Source: an uncultured Clostridia bacterium
GTDB taxonomy: Bacteria; Bacillota; Clostridia; Oscillospirales; Ruminococcaceae
Assembly (NCBI GenBank): GCA_945910815.1
Contig: CAMDZD010000005.1
Coordinates: 1-64,000, forward strand
Length of the DNA stretch: 64,000 nucleotides
Direction of reading: 5' to 3'
In this document: piece by piece, positions 36,782-46,204 of the stretch
How the letters are laid out: each line of letters starts with the position of its first letter
Numbering within the stretch: the stretch's first letter is position 1
The notes under the pieces: model-generated
Told to the model about the DNA's origin: nothing
Databases searched by the model: none
The model's input: the letters and a program-made list of their open reading frames with translations, nothing else
Program-made: the position numbers and the translations under genes

Positions 36782-37455
36782 TGTTCAAAAGCCTCCATAC
36801 GGTACCCCACATTTCGGACAGTTTCAATTTTTTCACCGTATTTTCCTATTTTATGGCGTAGCATACGGATATGAACATCAATAGTTCTTGATTCACCGAT
36901 ATATTCCTCTCCCCATATCTGACTGAAAAGCGTATCTCTTGTGAATACCGTTCCGATATTCGTCAGAAAAAGGCGGAGAAGTTCAAATTCCTTGTATGTC
37001 AGCATAACACGTTCGCCTTCAAGAGTTACAACATGCTGTTCCAAATCAACGGAAAGTGTTCCGTATTTAAGAATGGAATTTTCCTTTGCAGTACGGCATC
37101 TTCTCAATACGGCTTTTATGCGTGAAACCATTTCCATCATACCAAAGGGCTTTACAAGATAATCATCAGCTCCGAGGTCAAGGCTCTGAATTTTATCGTA
37201 TTCCATACCTTTTGCGGTTGCCATAATGACAGGAATGTCACTTGACTTTGAATTTTGCTTAAGTTTTTTAAGAACTTCGACTCCGTCCATATCGGGGAGC
37301 ATAATATCAAGTATAATCAGTTCCGGAATGTGAGTGTCAAGGGCTTTGAAGAAATCCCTGCCGTTTGAAAATCCGACAGCTTCAAAGCCGGTTGATTTAA
37401 GAGTATAAATTTCAATATCACGAATGTTTTTATCATCTTCAATGCACCAAATCAT
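36778..37455 (-). CDS. phoP: OmpR-family response regulator, PhoB/PhoP-like
   Basis: A 225-residue DNA-binding regulator. Receiver: acidic residues E6-D7-D8, phospho-acceptor D50 in LIILDIMLPDMDG, and Lys in LVKPFGMME. The winged-helix effector ends with VTLTYKEFELLRLFL-type, DTLFSQIWG and RTIDVHIRMLRHKIG, then a basic end. It lies 5 bp after phoU and overlaps the kinase. It should bind Pho boxes, for which candidates lie in front of pstS (41521-41560). Confidence 0.9.
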   Translation of the reverse strand: MIWCIEDDKNIRDIEIYTLKSTGFEAVGFSNGRDFFKALDTHIPELIILDIMLPDMDGVEVLKKLKQNSKSSDIPVIMATAKGMEYDKIQSLDLGADDYLVKPFGMMEMVSRIKAVLRRCRTAKENSILKYGTLSVDLEQHVVTLEGERVMLTYKEFELLRLFLTNIGTVFTRDTLFSQIWGEEYIGESRTIDVHIRMLRHKIGKYGEKIETVRNVGYRMEAFEQ

Positions 37456-37460
37456 ATTGG

Positions 37461-38114
37461 CTAATCTCCTTTATGCACACCGGCAACGGAAAATTCCACC
37501 CATTCTGCAATATTTACAGCGTGGTCGCCGATACGCTCAAAATATTTTGCAACCATAAGCAGGTCAAGAAGATACTCACCGTCATTTGATTTCTGTTCTA
37601 TCAGATTTATGATTGTTTTCTTTGTCTTGATAAAATAATCATCAATAACATCATCATATGCAATTGCCGATTTTGCAAGGGATATATCCTTTTTAACGTA
37701 TGCCTCGACACTGTCGGAAACCATTTTTATAGCTGATTCTGCCATAAGATAGATATACTGACAGTCATCTTTTGCCTTGTCACCGAGATATTTTATAAAT
37801 TCAGAAATATCCTCCGACTGGTCTCCTATGCGTTCCATATCAGTAATCATTTTCAAAGCTGCCGAAATCTGACGCAAATCCTTTGCAACAGGCTGTTGCT
37901 GTAAAAGAAGTCTTAAACAAAGCGATTCAATATCCCTTTCCATATGGTCAATATCATTTTCAAGGAGGGATACTTTCTTTGCAAGTTTTTCGTCACCTGT
38001 TTTAAGAGCCTTTGCCGTAAGTGCAATTATTTCTTCGCACATAGAACCCATTTCAATCATTTTCTGATTAAGCAAATCAAGCTGGCTGTCAAATCTGTTT
38101 CTCATATTAACCAA
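37461..38114 (-). CDS. phoU: Phosphate transport regulator PhoU
   Basis: 217 residues, all helical, in two PhoU repeats ([21 protein letters not shown] at the start and [20 protein letters not shown] in the second half), with the characteristic metal-binding acidic patches such as [17 protein letters not shown] and [17 protein letters not shown]. It dampens signalling from Pst to PhoR when phosphate is ample. It overlaps pstB by eight bases. Confidence 0.94.
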   Translation of the reverse strand: MVNMRNRFDSQLDLLNQKMIEMGSMCEEIIALTAKALKTGDEKLAKKVSLLENDIDHMERDIESLCLRLLLQQQPVAKDLRQISAALKMITDMERIGDQSEDISEFIKYLGDKAKDDCQYIYLMAESAIKMVSDSVEAYVKKDISLAKSAIAYDDVIDDYFIKTKKTIINLIEQKSNDGEYLLDLLMVAKYFERIGDHAVNIAEWVEFSVAGVHKGD

Positions 38115-38862
38115 ACCTTCCTGTAATATAATCTTCAGTTTTCTTGTTTTTCGGCTGACTGAACATTTCTTCAGTATTGCCGTATTCGATTAAATCTCCG
38201 AGAAGGAAAAATGCTGTATTGTCAGAAATTCTGACAGCCTGTTGCATATTGTGAGTAACTATAATAATAGTATACTCCTTTTTCAGTTCAATTGCAAGGT
38301 CTTCTATTTTGGAAGTTGAAATAGGGTCAAGGGCGGAAGTAGGTTCGTCCATAAGGAGAATTTTCGGTTCTACTGCCAAAGCTCTTGCGATACAGAGTCT
38401 CTGTTGCTGACCGCCCGACATTCCGAGAGCAGATTTTTTCAGTCTGTCCTTGACTTCGTCCCAGATTGCTGCATTTCTGAGAGAACGTTCAACAATTTCA
38501 TCGAGCTTAGCCTTTGAACGTATACCGTGAGTACGGGGGCCGTATGCAATATTGTCATATATGCTCATAGGAAAGGGATTGGGTTTCTGGAATACCATTC
38601 CTATTTCACGCCTTAATTCATTCACATCGGTATCGGGTGAAAATATATCCTTTCCGTTGTATCTTATATCACCGGTAATTTTTACATCGGGTACAAGGTC
38701 ATTCATTCGGTTGAGAGTTTTAAGAAATGTTGACTTTCCGCAACCTGATGGGCCTATCAGAGCTGTTATGCTGTTTTCCTCAATATTTATGTTTATATTT
38801 TTGAGTGCCTGCGTTTTTCCGTACCAAAGACACATATCTTTAACTGTTATAATATCACTCAT
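38107..38862 (-). CDS. pstB: Phosphate ABC transporter ATP-binding protein PstB
   Basis: A 251-residue ATPase: Walker [18 protein letters not shown], signature LSGGQQQR-type ([16 protein letters not shown]), Walker [13 protein letters not shown] and switch His in VTHNMQQA. Length and the [10 protein letters not shown] segment are specific for PstB. It energises phosphate import with PstA/PstC and overlaps pstA by four bases. Confidence 0.97.
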   Translation of the reverse strand: MSDIITVKDMCLWYGKTQALKNININIEENSITALIGPSGCGKSTFLKTLNRMNDLVPDVKITGDIRYNGKDIFSPDTDVNELRREIGMVFQKPNPFPMSIYDNIAYGPRTHGIRSKAKLDEIVERSLRNAAIWDEVKDRLKKSALGMSGGQQQRLCIARALAVEPKILLMDEPTSALDPISTSKIEDLAIELKKEYTIIIVTHNMQQAVRISDNTAFFLLGDLIEYGNTEEMFSQPKNKKTEDYITGRFG

Positions 38863-39782
38863 GAGCTTCTCCTTTTATTGAAGTATCTTCCGACAGCATC
38901 AGCTGAAAGATTTATTATCATTGTAAGAATCATAAGAATTGCCGATATTGCAAATGCAACTTCAAATTCGCCCTGTTCCTTAGCGTAAACGTAAAGTGCT
39001 ACTGTAAGAGTTGAACCCGAACTTGAAAGTCCGCTTGTAATAACTCCGTTCTGAATACTGATTAATCCGTTTAAGGTATGTGCAAATCCTGCTGTAAAGA
39101 GAAGTGCAGCTGATTCTCCGAGTATTCTGCCCACTGAAAGAATACAGCCTGTTATTACACCGTCAACACAGTTTGGAAGTACAACAGTTCTGATTACTCT
39201 CCACTTTCCTGCACCGAGTCCGAAAGCTCCTTCACGGTAGCTCTGCGGAACAGTTTTCAGGCTTTCCTGAGTAGTTCTCATAATTGTAGGAAGATTCATA
39301 ATTACAAGCGTTAATGCACCGGCAAGCAGTGATGTCTGAAATCCAAGAAACTGACAGAAGAATAACATTCCGACAAGTCCGTATATTATTGACGGAATAC
39401 CCGAAAGCGTTTCCGATGCATATTCAATAATTCCTACAAGCTTTTTATTCTTTGCGTATTCCGTAAGATATACCGCTGAACCGACTCCGAGAGGAAGTAC
39501 AATTACAAGAGAGGCAAGAAGAATATAAAGCGTATTCATAATATCAGGAAGTATTCCTATTTTTCCGGAAAGATAGCTCGGTGAGGTTGAAAGAAGTTCC
39601 CACGAAATATTAGGTATTCCCTTAAATAAAACGTATCCTATTATAAAAATTGTTATTGCACATGTGAAAGTAACCGATAGTGCCATAAGGATTTTCATAA
39701 TACATATATACGTCTTACGTCCCGATGATACTTTTGTATTTTCCCTTGCAAGCGAGATTGTTTTTACATTTTCCATAATCAT
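38859..39782 (-). CDS. pstA: Phosphate ABC transporter permease PstA
   Basis: A 307-residue inner-membrane permease with about six helices and the EAA loop ([24 protein letters not shown]) that contacts PstB. The [15 protein letters not shown] segment is typical of PstA. It is translated from an ATG overlapping the pstC end by four bases. Confidence 0.95.
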   Translation of the reverse strand: MIMENVKTISLARENTKVSSGRKTYICIMKILMALSVTFTCAITIFIIGYVLFKGIPNISWELLSTSPSYLSGKIGILPDIMNTLYILLASLVIVLPLGVGSAVYLTEYAKNKKLVGIIEYASETLSGIPSIIYGLVGMLFFCQFLGFQTSLLAGALTLVIMNLPTIMRTTQESLKTVPQSYREGAFGLGAGKWRVIRTVVLPNCVDGVITGCILSVGRILGESAALLFTAGFAHTLNGLISIQNGVITSGLSSSGSTLTVALYVYAKEQGEFEVAFAISAILMILTMIINLSADAVGRYFNKRRSS

Positions 39783-40648
39783 TTCTCCTTGTCACGTTTC
39801 AGAAAGAAGTTAAGAGCCACATTTATAAGCATTATGAACAGAAACAGTACAAGTGCTATTGAAAAGAGTGCCTGTCTCTGTAATCCCGATGAATATGACA
39901 TTTCGCTTGCAACTGCTGTCGTAAGAAAACGGACACTCTGAAAAAGTGACGGCATATTCGGAACGTTTCCCGAAACCATCATAACAGCCATAGCCTCGCC
40001 GATAGCTCTGCCTACTCCGAGTACAACAGATGCTGCAATACCGCTTTTTGCTGCCGGAACTGATACCCTGAAATATGTTTCTATCGGAGTTGCTCCGAGT
40101 GCAAGCGATGCATCTTCATATTCCTTTGGAACTGATTCGAGAGCTGTCATTGATACTGATATAATTGACGGCAAAATCATTATTGCAAGCACAATAATTG
40201 CTGCAAACAAGCTCGCTCCGTCAGAAAGATTAAATACTTTCTTTATAGACGGTACAAGCACAAGCATTCCGACAAGACCGTATACAACAGACGGTATTCC
40301 CGCAAGCAGTTTAACTGCTGTTTCAACAACTTTTTTTACTTTCAGAGGGGCAAGCTTTGCAAGATATACCGCTGTAAAAAATCCGACAGGTACTCCTAAA
40401 AGAATTGCTCCTGCTGTACCGTAAATACTTGACATTATAAACGGAAGTATTCCATATGACGGAGGACTTGCAGTTGATGCCCATGTCTTTCCGAAAAGGA
40501 ACTTGAAAAGTCCTATTTCACGTATCGCCGGAATACCTGCAATAATCAGATATACGGTTATAAGAAGTACACAGCCTACTGTAATAAGACCGAGTATTAA
40601 AAATATGCCGTGTATAATATCTTCAAAAACTTTACTTTTATTTTTCAT
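39779..40648 (-). CDS. pstC: Phosphate ABC transporter permease PstC
   Basis: A 289-residue permease with six helices and its own EAA loop (KEYEDASLALGATPIETYFRVSVP). GIPSVVYGLVGML and GRAIGEAMAVMMVSGN are PstC signatures. It lies 5 bp after pstS and forms the channel with PstA. Confidence 0.95.
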   Translation of the reverse strand: MKNKSKVFEDIIHGIFLILGLITVGCVLLITVYLIIAGIPAIREIGLFKFLFGKTWASTASPPSYGILPFIMSSIYGTAGAILLGVPVGFFTAVYLAKLAPLKVKKVVETAVKLLAGIPSVVYGLVGMLVLVPSIKKVFNLSDGASLFAAIIVLAIMILPSIISVSMTALESVPKEYEDASLALGATPIETYFRVSVPAAKSGIAASVVLGVGRAIGEAMAVMMVSGNVPNMPSLFQSVRFLTTAVASEMSYSSGLQRQALFSIALVLFLFIMLINVALNFFLKRDKEK

Positions 40649-40653
40649 ATTAA

Positions 40654-41472
40654 TCAGTCCTTTGCGGGAACTACACCTGCACTGTAAATAATACTCTTTG
40701 CATCTTCTGAAAGAGCATAGTCAAAGAATTTCTGTGCTGTATCGGAAAGCTGTTTGTCTGTTTTTGTAACAAGTACAAACGGTCTCTGAACGGCATAGCT
40801 TCCGTCTTTAACAGTTTCCTCTGTCGGGAAAACTCCGTCAACTGAAACTGCTTTTACAGTATCCTTTACAGAAGCTAAAGATGCATATCCGATTGCATTT
40901 TCATTACTGCCGACAGTTGTAATAACATCTCCGGTAGAAGTGAGTTCCTGACGGTATTTGCATAAATCTTCTGTACCTGTTACGGTTTCAAAGCCGTCTC
41001 TTGTACCGCTTCCTGCCTCACGTCCTATAAGGACAATATCAAGGTCATTTCCTCCGACTTCACTCCAGTTAGTAATTTCGCCCTTATAGATTTTTGAAAT
41101 TTCCTCAAGGCTTAAATCGTCGACATTATTTGCAGGATTAACTATAATTGCAATTCCGTCATAGGCAAGAACTGTTTCAGTAAGTCCCTTTGCTTTTTCT
41201 TCATCTTTAAGCTTTCTGCTTGAAAGACCTATATCACATCTTCCCTCTGATACGGCTGTAATTCCGGAGCCTGAACCTGTCGGATTGTATGTGAAAGATG
41301 TTCCGGCATTTTTTGCCTGAAAGTCTTCACCCAAAGCTCCGATTACCTTTTCCATAGATGTTGAACCGTCTGTTGAGACTGTTCCTCCGGAACTGCTTTC
41401 AGAGTTTCCACAGCCTGCAAAAACTGAAAGGCACATTATTAATGCTGATGCGTAACAAATCATTTTTTTCAT
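40654..41472 (-). CDS. pstS: Phosphate-binding lipoprotein PstS
   Basis: A 272-residue exported lipoprotein. The lipobox ends at C21 (VFAGC), then a Ser/Gly linker and the binding domain with GSTSMEKVIGAL, SGSGITAV, GLSSRKLKDEE and the phosphate loop GREAGSGTRDGFE. It captures phosphate outside the membrane for PstCAB. It is the first gene of pstSCAB-phoU-phoP-phoR; an AAGGAG site precedes the ATG and candidate Pho boxes lie upstream. Confidence 0.96.
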   Translation of the reverse strand: MKKMICYASALIMCLSVFAGCGNSESSSGGTVSTDGSTSMEKVIGALGEDFQAKNAGTSFTYNPTGSGSGITAVSEGRCDIGLSSRKLKDEEKAKGLTETVLAYDGIAIIVNPANNVDDLSLEEISKIYKGEITNWSEVGGNDLDIVLIGREAGSGTRDGFETVTGTEDLCKYRQELTSTGDVITTVGSNENAIGYASLASVKDTVKAVSVDGVFPTEETVKDGSYAVQRPFVLVTKTDKQLSDTAQKFFDYALSEDAKSIIYSAGVVPAKD

Positions 41473-41520
41473 AGATAATTAACTCCTTTGTTTTTCTTTA
41501 GTTTAAGTATACTGCTGATA

Positions 41521-41560
41521 TGTTAAATTCAAAACCATTGTTATCGAAAATTTATGTTAA
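41521..41560 (-). promoter_or_regulatory. Candidate Pho boxes upstream of pstS
   Basis: On the minus strand TTAACA (41555-41560), ATAACA (41539-41544) and TTAACA (41521-41526) lie upstream of a TATACT -10-like element. They match the TTAACA half-site of Gram-positive Pho boxes, but the spacing (16 and 18 bp) departs from the 11-bp period known in Bacillus. Confidence 0.45.
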
Positions 41561-41564
41561 ATTG

Positions 41565-41590
41565 AAAAAAGCCCGTCTTTTCAGACAGAC
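41565..41590 (-). terminator. Terminator overlapping the NADAR stop codon
   Basis: On the minus strand GTCTGTCT, a GAAA-type loop and AGACGGGC form an 8-bp stem (two G-U pairs) followed by T6. The stop codon of the NADAR gene lies within the hairpin, and the pst promoter begins directly beyond it. Confidence 0.85.
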
Positions 41591-42078
41591 TTTCCAATAA
41601 TGTTATCTCTTACTTTTGTTATAGCTTTTCCGAGAAGATTTTCACCGAGCCAGCAGGATTTGTTAAATCTGTCGGGGTTATGCATTGAAAGACCTATGCC
41701 CCATATTTTATCATACACCGCACATTCGGCAAAAATACAGTCTTTGTCATAGGAAAGAAGCTTTGCTTTAAGCTCCGGATTCTGAGAAAATTTCAGATAA
41801 ATACCATTATAAACAATGTTAAATTTATTTTCAGACCATATTTTTTCATTGAAGTCTGAAACCTGTCTGCCTAAAGCCTTGATTTTTCCGACATCATCTA
41901 TGCTGAGAATTTTTTCGGCAGTTTTCTTATCTCCGAAAAGAATTGCTTTCTGATACATCATATACTGTTCCATAGATGTATAAAATATTCCGTTTTCATC
42001 TTTGAATCTGCTTGGATACCAGTTGCTGAGAAATCCGTTAATTTCTTTCGGATTGTGAAAACATATAATTTTCTGCAT
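41581..42078 (-). CDS. NADAR-family N-glycosidase (YbiA-like)
   Basis: A protein of about 165 residues in the NADAR/YbiA group: FLSNWYPSRF, YTSMEQYMMYQKAILFGD, ALGRQV, NGIYLKFSQNPELKAKLLS and the C-terminal DKIWGIGL with NLLGKAITKVRD. Known members hydrolyse N-glycosidic bonds of riboflavin intermediates or ADP-ribosyl-type substrates. It is a single gene. I use ATG 42078; a TTG at 42084 is nearer the AGGAG site and is equally possible. The stop codon lies inside the terminator hairpin. Confidence 0.88.
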   Translation of the reverse strand: MQKIICFHNPKEINGFLSNWYPSRFKDENGIFYTSMEQYMMYQKAILFGDKKTAEKILSIDDVGKIKALGRQVSDFNEKIWSENKFNIVYNGIYLKFSQNPELKAKLLSYDKDCIFAECAVYDKIWGIGLSMHNPDRFNKSCWLGENLLGKAITKVRDNIIGKSV

Positions 42079-42224
42079 TTTCAACAGCACTCCTTTATGT
42101 GTTTTTTCTTTATTTTAACATAATCAAATCAGAATGTCAATAACAATTCTGAAATTTTTTTATTTTAAATATTCGGGAAGACAATGTATATAATATAAAT
42201 AAAATAAAAGGAGTGTGAATATTA

Positions 42225-43886
42225 ATGAAAGAACTTCATGGAAAAGGTGTTTCGGGAGGAATTGCAATAGGCAGAGTAAAATTCCATAAGAGTGAAAATA
42301 TGCTTGTAAAGCGTATTCATGTTGAAAATGCCGAAAGAGAAACAGAAAGATTCAGAAAGGCAAAGGAAATTACACTTTCAGAACTGAAAAATCTTTATGA
42401 AAAGGCATTGAAAGAAGTCGGGGAAGCAAATGCACAGATTTTTGAAATACATCAGATGATGCTTGATGATTCAGATTATATTGAATCGATTGAAAATATT
42501 ATAAGCTCACAGAATTTAAATGCTGAATATGCCGTATCAGTTACCTGCGATAATTTTGCGAAAATGTTTTCCTCTATGGATAATGAATATATGCAGGGAC
42601 GTTCAGCAGATATAAAGGATATTTCTGCAAGGCTTATTAAAAACCTTATGAATAAAAAGGAAAGCAATGATACTGCTGAAAAAAATTCAATTATTTTTGC
42701 GGTTGACCTTGCACCCTCCGAAACAGTTCAGATGAATAAATCAGAAATTTCAGGATTCTGTACTGCCGAGGGTTCGGCAAATTCACATACAGCCATTCTT
42801 GCAAGAACTATGAATATTCCCGCAATTATCGGAATAGGTTCGGAGCTTTCGGAGGGGTTTGATGGTATGGAAGCTATTGCAGACGGATTTTCCGGAACTG
42901 TCTATATAAATCCCGATGAGAAAACAAAATCGGAAATGCTGAAAAAACGTGACGATGAACTTATTAAAAGAAAACTTCTGCAAAATCTGAAAGACAAGGA
43001 AAATATTACACCTGACGGTCAGAAAATAAATATATATGCAAATATAGGCAGTCTTAATGACCTCGGCTCTGTACTTGAAAACGATGCAGGAGGAATCGGA
43101 CTTTTCCGCAGTGAATTTCTTTATCTTGAAAGCAGTAATTTTCCAGATGAAGAAACGCAGTTCCGTTGCTATAAAAAAGTTCTTGAATGTATGGCAGAAA
43201 AAAAAGTCATTATAAGAACACTTGATATAGGTGCTGACAAGCAGATTGATTATTTTAAACTCAAAAAAGAGGAAAATCCGGCACTTGGCTTTCGTGCAGT
43301 GCGAATATGCCTCGCCAATCCCGACATTTTCAAAGTACAGCTCCGAGCCTTGTACCGTGCATCAGTATTCGGAAATCTCGGAATTATGTTCCCTATGATT
43401 ATTTCTCCTGAAGAAGTTATGCAGATTAAAAAAATTGTCAGTGAGGTAAAAAATGAGCTTAAAAGCTCCGGAATACCGTTTAAATCCGATGTTGAAACGG
43501 GTATAATGATTGAAACTCCTGCCTCCGTTATGATTAGCGATATTCTTGCAAAGGAAGTCGATTTTTTCAGTATCGGCACAAATGATTTGGTACAGTATAC
43601 ACTCGCACTCGACAGGCAGAATCCGGAGCTTGAAAAATTCTGCGACACACATCACAAGGCAATTCTGCGAATGATAAAAACTACTGTTGAAAATGCTCAC
43701 AAAAACGGTATATGGGCAGGAATATGCGGAGAACTTGGCGGAGATTTGGAGCTTACCGAATTTTTCCTTGCAGTCGGAACAGATGAACTTTCCGTTTTGC
43801 CGTCAATGGTTCTTCCTTTGCGTGAAAAAGTAAGAAATACGCATATTGGAAACAGAGAAGATATTCTGAAAAGATTTCTTGAATAG
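42225..43886 (+). CDS. ptsI: PTS enzyme I (phosphoenolpyruvate-protein phosphotransferase)
   Basis: A 553-residue cytoplasmic enzyme that takes phosphate from PEP and passes it to HPr. The phospho-histidine is H188 in GSANSHTAILART, the PEP-binding barrel includes GGIGLFRSEFLYL, ALGFRAVRICL and the GTNDLVQYTLALDR motif, and the active-site Cys lies in GICGELGGD. Length is slightly below the usual 570-575. AAGGAG precedes the ATG. It stands alone, without ptsH beside it, and ends at a strong terminator. Confidence 0.96.
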   Translation: MKELHGKGVSGGIAIGRVKFHKSENMLVKRIHVENAERETERFRKAKEITLSELKNLYEKALKEVGEANAQIFEIHQMMLDDSDYIESIENIISSQNLNAEYAVSVTCDNFAKMFSSMDNEYMQGRSADIKDISARLIKNLMNKKESNDTAEKNSIIFAVDLAPSETVQMNKSEISGFCTAEGSANSHTAILARTMNIPAIIGIGSELSEGFDGMEAIADGFSGTVYINPDEKTKSEMLKKRDDELIKRKLLQNLKDKENITPDGQKINIYANIGSLNDLGSVLENDAGGIGLFRSEFLYLESSNFPDEETQFRCYKKVLECMAEKKVIIRTLDIGADKQIDYFKLKKEENPALGFRAVRICLANPDIFKVQLRALYRASVFGNLGIMFPMIISPEEVMQIKKIVSEVKNELKSSGIPFKSDVETGIMIETPASVMISDILAKEVDFFSIGTNDLVQYTLALDRQNPELEKFCDTHHKAILRMIKTTVENAHKNGIWAGICGELGGDLELTEFFLAVGTDELSVLPSMVLPLREKVRNTHIGNREDILKRFLE

Positions 43887-43891
43887 AAAAA

Positions 43892-43918
43892 GGGCGAATA
43901 AAGGTTCGCCCTTTTTTC
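43892..43918 (+). terminator. Intrinsic terminator after ptsI
   Basis: GGGCGAA, 6-nt loop, TTCGCCC and T6, directly after the ptsI stop and before the convergent tRNA gene. Confidence 0.92.
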
Positions 43919-43923
43919 TTATA

Positions 43924-43998
43924 TGGTATGCCTGAATGGAATTGAACCATCGCACATAGCGTCGGAGGCTACTGCTCTATCCACTGAGCTACAGGCAC
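43924..43998 (-). tRNA. tRNA-Arg, anticodon CCG
   Basis: The minus strand folds as a full cloverleaf: acceptor GTGCCTG/CAGGCAT, D-arm GCTC/GAGC, anticodon stem GTAGC/GCTAT around loop CTCCGAC (anticodon CCG, reading CGG), T-arm with TTCAATT, discriminator A and a genomically encoded CCA (43924-43926). A promoter at 44015-44043 reads into it. Confidence 0.95.
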
Positions 43999-44014
43999 AT
44001 TTTTTCTACATATT

Positions 44015-44043
44015 ATTATAACATATCCTCTTGAAAAATTCAA
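44015..44043 (-). promoter_or_regulatory. Promoter of tRNA-Arg, -35 shared with a divergent promoter
   Basis: TTGAAT (44038-44043), 17-bp spacer, TATAAT (44015-44020) on the minus strand. Its -35 sits inside the palindrome TTGAAAAATTCAA (44031-44043). Confidence 0.75.
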
Positions 44044-44059
44044 GCATATATGATATAAT
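44031..44059 (+). promoter_or_regulatory. Promoter of the papain-like gene, -35 shared with tRNA-Arg
   Basis: TTGAAA (44031-44036), 17-bp spacer, TATAAT (44054-44059). The -35 hexamers of this and the tRNA promoter lie in one 13-bp palindrome, so two polymerases could not bind at once. Confidence 0.75.
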
Positions 44060-44100
44060 ATTTTTTAATAACAAAAAAACATTTTCAGGAGGCAATAATT

Positions 44101-44673
44101 TTGGAAGATAATATTTACATAATAGTTGCACAGACAGGTACTAACGTTGCAAAGGCAATAAAATTTTTTACAAAAAAGCCTTACAATCATGTATCTGTAT
44201 CCGGAGATATTGAACTTTCTAAAATGTACAGTTTCTGCCGTACTTACAGATATACTCCCCTTCCGGCAACTTTCAACGAAGAAATAATAGGAAAGGGAAC
44301 ACTCGGACTTTTCAGCAATATTCCATGTGAAATATATCAGATACACGTTTCACATGAACAGAAAAAACATTTTGAAAAGCTTATAAGGAATTTTCATATA
44401 TGCCGTAACGAATATTCATATAACATATTAGGACTTATTGCAATATATCTGAATATATCATGGGACAGAAAATCCCATTTTTTATGTTCGCAGTTTGTTG
44501 CACATATATTCAGTGAAATAGGAATAAATCTGAAAAAAAAGCCATGTCTTTATACTCCGGAAGATTTCCGCCACCTTTCCGATGCACAGCTTATATACAA
44601 AGGCGAGCTGAATGACTGGCACAAAAGAAAATATCCTGCATATTCAGACAATTCTTCTTACAGCATGAATTAA
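44101..44673 (+). CDS. Permuted papain-like (YiiX/NlpC-P60 type) putative hydrolase
   Basis: A 190-residue soluble protein. Candidate catalytic residues are H30 in KKPYNHVSVS and C129 in SHFLCSQFVAHIF, with the His before the Cys, as in the permuted NlpC/P60 (YiiX/YebB) group. Such proteins cleave peptide, amide or lipid-ester bonds; the target here is unknown, and no signal peptide is seen. The start is TTG at 44101, preceded by a strong AGGAGG at 8-bp spacing. Its 3' end overlaps the convergent small gene 44644-44940 by 30 bp. Confidence 0.75.
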   Translation: MEDNIYIIVAQTGTNVAKAIKFFTKKPYNHVSVSGDIELSKMYSFCRTYRYTPLPATFNEEIIGKGTLGLFSNIPCEIYQIHVSHEQKKHFEKLIRNFHICRNEYSYNILGLIAIYLNISWDRKSHFLCSQFVAHIFSEIGINLKKKPCLYTPEDFRHLSDAQLIYKGELNDWHKRKYPAYSDNSSYSMN

Positions 44674-44940
44674 AATTCCTTCAGCAAGTCGAAAGCCGTC
44701 CGGCGAGATAAAATAAAGTATATAATAGAATTTGCTTTCGGGCTTAAGAAACCGGAAATCAACTGTAAATTCATCATGCAAGACGTTTACAGTTGCTTTT
44801 CCGTCATTTATAATTATTCCCGCCGGACTTATTTTTTCAGCATTTATGCGGTTGTAGGAATTTGAATAGGATACTGCAAACATATATAAAAGTGACGTTG
44901 TCAGAATATACAAAAATATTATCCTTAAAGCCTTTTTCAT
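44644..44940 (-). CDS. Small membrane-anchored protein next to spoIIP
   Basis: A 98-residue protein I cannot assign. One N-terminal membrane helix (about 5-26, ALRIIFLYILTTSLLYMFAVSYS) precedes a beta-rich outer part (GIIINDGKATVNVLHDEFTVDF). It begins directly after the spoIIP stop codon, suggesting co-transcription, so a sporulation-linked envelope role is possible (inference). It overlaps the convergent gene at its 3' end. Coding support is moderate: operon position and a plausible membrane anchor. Confidence 0.6.
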   Translation of the reverse strand: MKKALRIIFLYILTTSLLYMFAVSYSNSYNRINAEKISPAGIIINDGKATVNVLHDEFTVDFRFLKPESKFYYILYFISPDGFRLAEGILIHAVRRIV

Positions 44941-44941
44941 C

Positions 44942-46069
44942 TTATTTTAATTCCTCCAGAGCCTTAGCAATAGATTTTCCGATAAGTTCGCCCGAATAAT
45001 ATGACTGGTCAAGCGTATTTCCGTGAGAACCAACCTCAATAAGCAGACTTCCCGTTGTAATATCCTGATTGTAATGACGGTAATCAAAGAGAATCGGTCT
45101 TGTAAGTCCGGCATTGTCATTTTCTATCTGACTTTGCAATAATGACGCAAAACGGAAATTCTGCATATAGTCCGGCATATTCATAGTACCGTCATCACAG
45201 CCTGATATAATCATAATCTGCGATGCCTCTTTACCGTTTATTTCAGTATACGGCTGATATGCAACACTTTCTGTACATATTGCATCACGGTGAATATCAA
45301 GGGCAACTTTTATAGACGGATACTGTTCAAGTATTGCGTTTACGGTTTCGGCACTTCTGTCATAAGCTCCGTTATATGACGGATAATCATGTATTTCCGT
45401 TGAATGTATAACGCCTATTCCGGCAGATTCAAGCTCTTTCTGAATTGCATTTCCGACCATTATGACATTTTTTGTTTCATCGGTTGTCCGGTAGTTAAAA
45501 TTTGCATCATAGAAATCACGGACATATGGTTCATATGTTTCAGTAGTGTGAGTATGATATATAAGAACCTGCGGTTCTTCGGTATCTTCTATTTTAAAAT
45601 CGGGCAGAAGTCTGCTTTCAGCTTTCAGAGTTTCATTGCTGACAGAAGTTTTATTGTTTACCTGTCCCCCGTTGTCCAAATCAAAGAAAGTCGTTCCGTC
45701 ATAATGTCCGTAAGTTGTGCGGACAATACTTCCGCCCTCTGTCCATTCAGTGGGATAAGGCTTTGCACCGGCATTATCTGATACTATCTTATATATGGGG
45801 ATTTCATCAGACTGGCTTTCCGGAAAATTTTCCGATTCCTCTGCATAGCCGTAACCCTCTGAAATTATAATATCCTCAAAATCTTCAGAAATTTTTCCGT
45901 TATAGGATTTGTTTTCCTTTATAACCTGAATATCTATACTGTCCATTTTATCTGCAAGCCTGCCCATTATATCTCCTATATTCATAAAAATTCCGGCACT
46001 GAACGGCAGTGTAATCAGAATAAATTCTTTAATAAATGCTTTCAGCTTACGCTTTTTACGTCGTTTCAT
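44942..46069 (-). CDS. spoIIP: Stage II sporulation protein P (SpoIIP)
   Basis: A 375-residue membrane-anchored cell-wall hydrolase that with SpoIID and SpoIIM drives engulfment. An N-terminal helix after a basic start (MKRRKKRKLKAFIKEF) is followed by a variable region and the amidase/endopeptidase domain with IYHTHTTETY, ALDIHRDAI and LIEVGSHGNTLDQS, which supply the zinc-binding and catalytic residues. A GAGGTG site precedes the ATG. The presence of this protein argues that the organism can sporulate or descends from spore formers. Confidence 0.93.
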   Translation of the reverse strand: MKRRKKRKLKAFIKEFILITLPFSAGIFMNIGDIMGRLADKMDSIDIQVIKENKSYNGKISEDFEDIIISEGYGYAEESENFPESQSDEIPIYKIVSDNAGAKPYPTEWTEGGSIVRTTYGHYDGTTFFDLDNGGQVNNKTSVSNETLKAESRLLPDFKIEDTEEPQVLIYHTHTTETYEPYVRDFYDANFNYRTTDETKNVIMVGNAIQKELESAGIGVIHSTEIHDYPSYNGAYDRSAETVNAILEQYPSIKVALDIHRDAICTESVAYQPYTEINGKEASQIMIISGCDDGTMNMPDYMQNFRFASLLQSQIENDNAGLTRPILFDYRHYNQDITTGSLLIEVGSHGNTLDQSYYSGELIGKSIAKALEELK

Positions 46070-46204
46070 ACTATCACCTCAATAATATTTGCATACTATA
46101 AGATTATATTCACGGCACGGTGAAATTTTTCGTTTATTAATTGTTTTATCTTATGAATTTTAAACAGCTCTTATTCATATATAATTATAATGGAGCTGAT
46201 TTAA

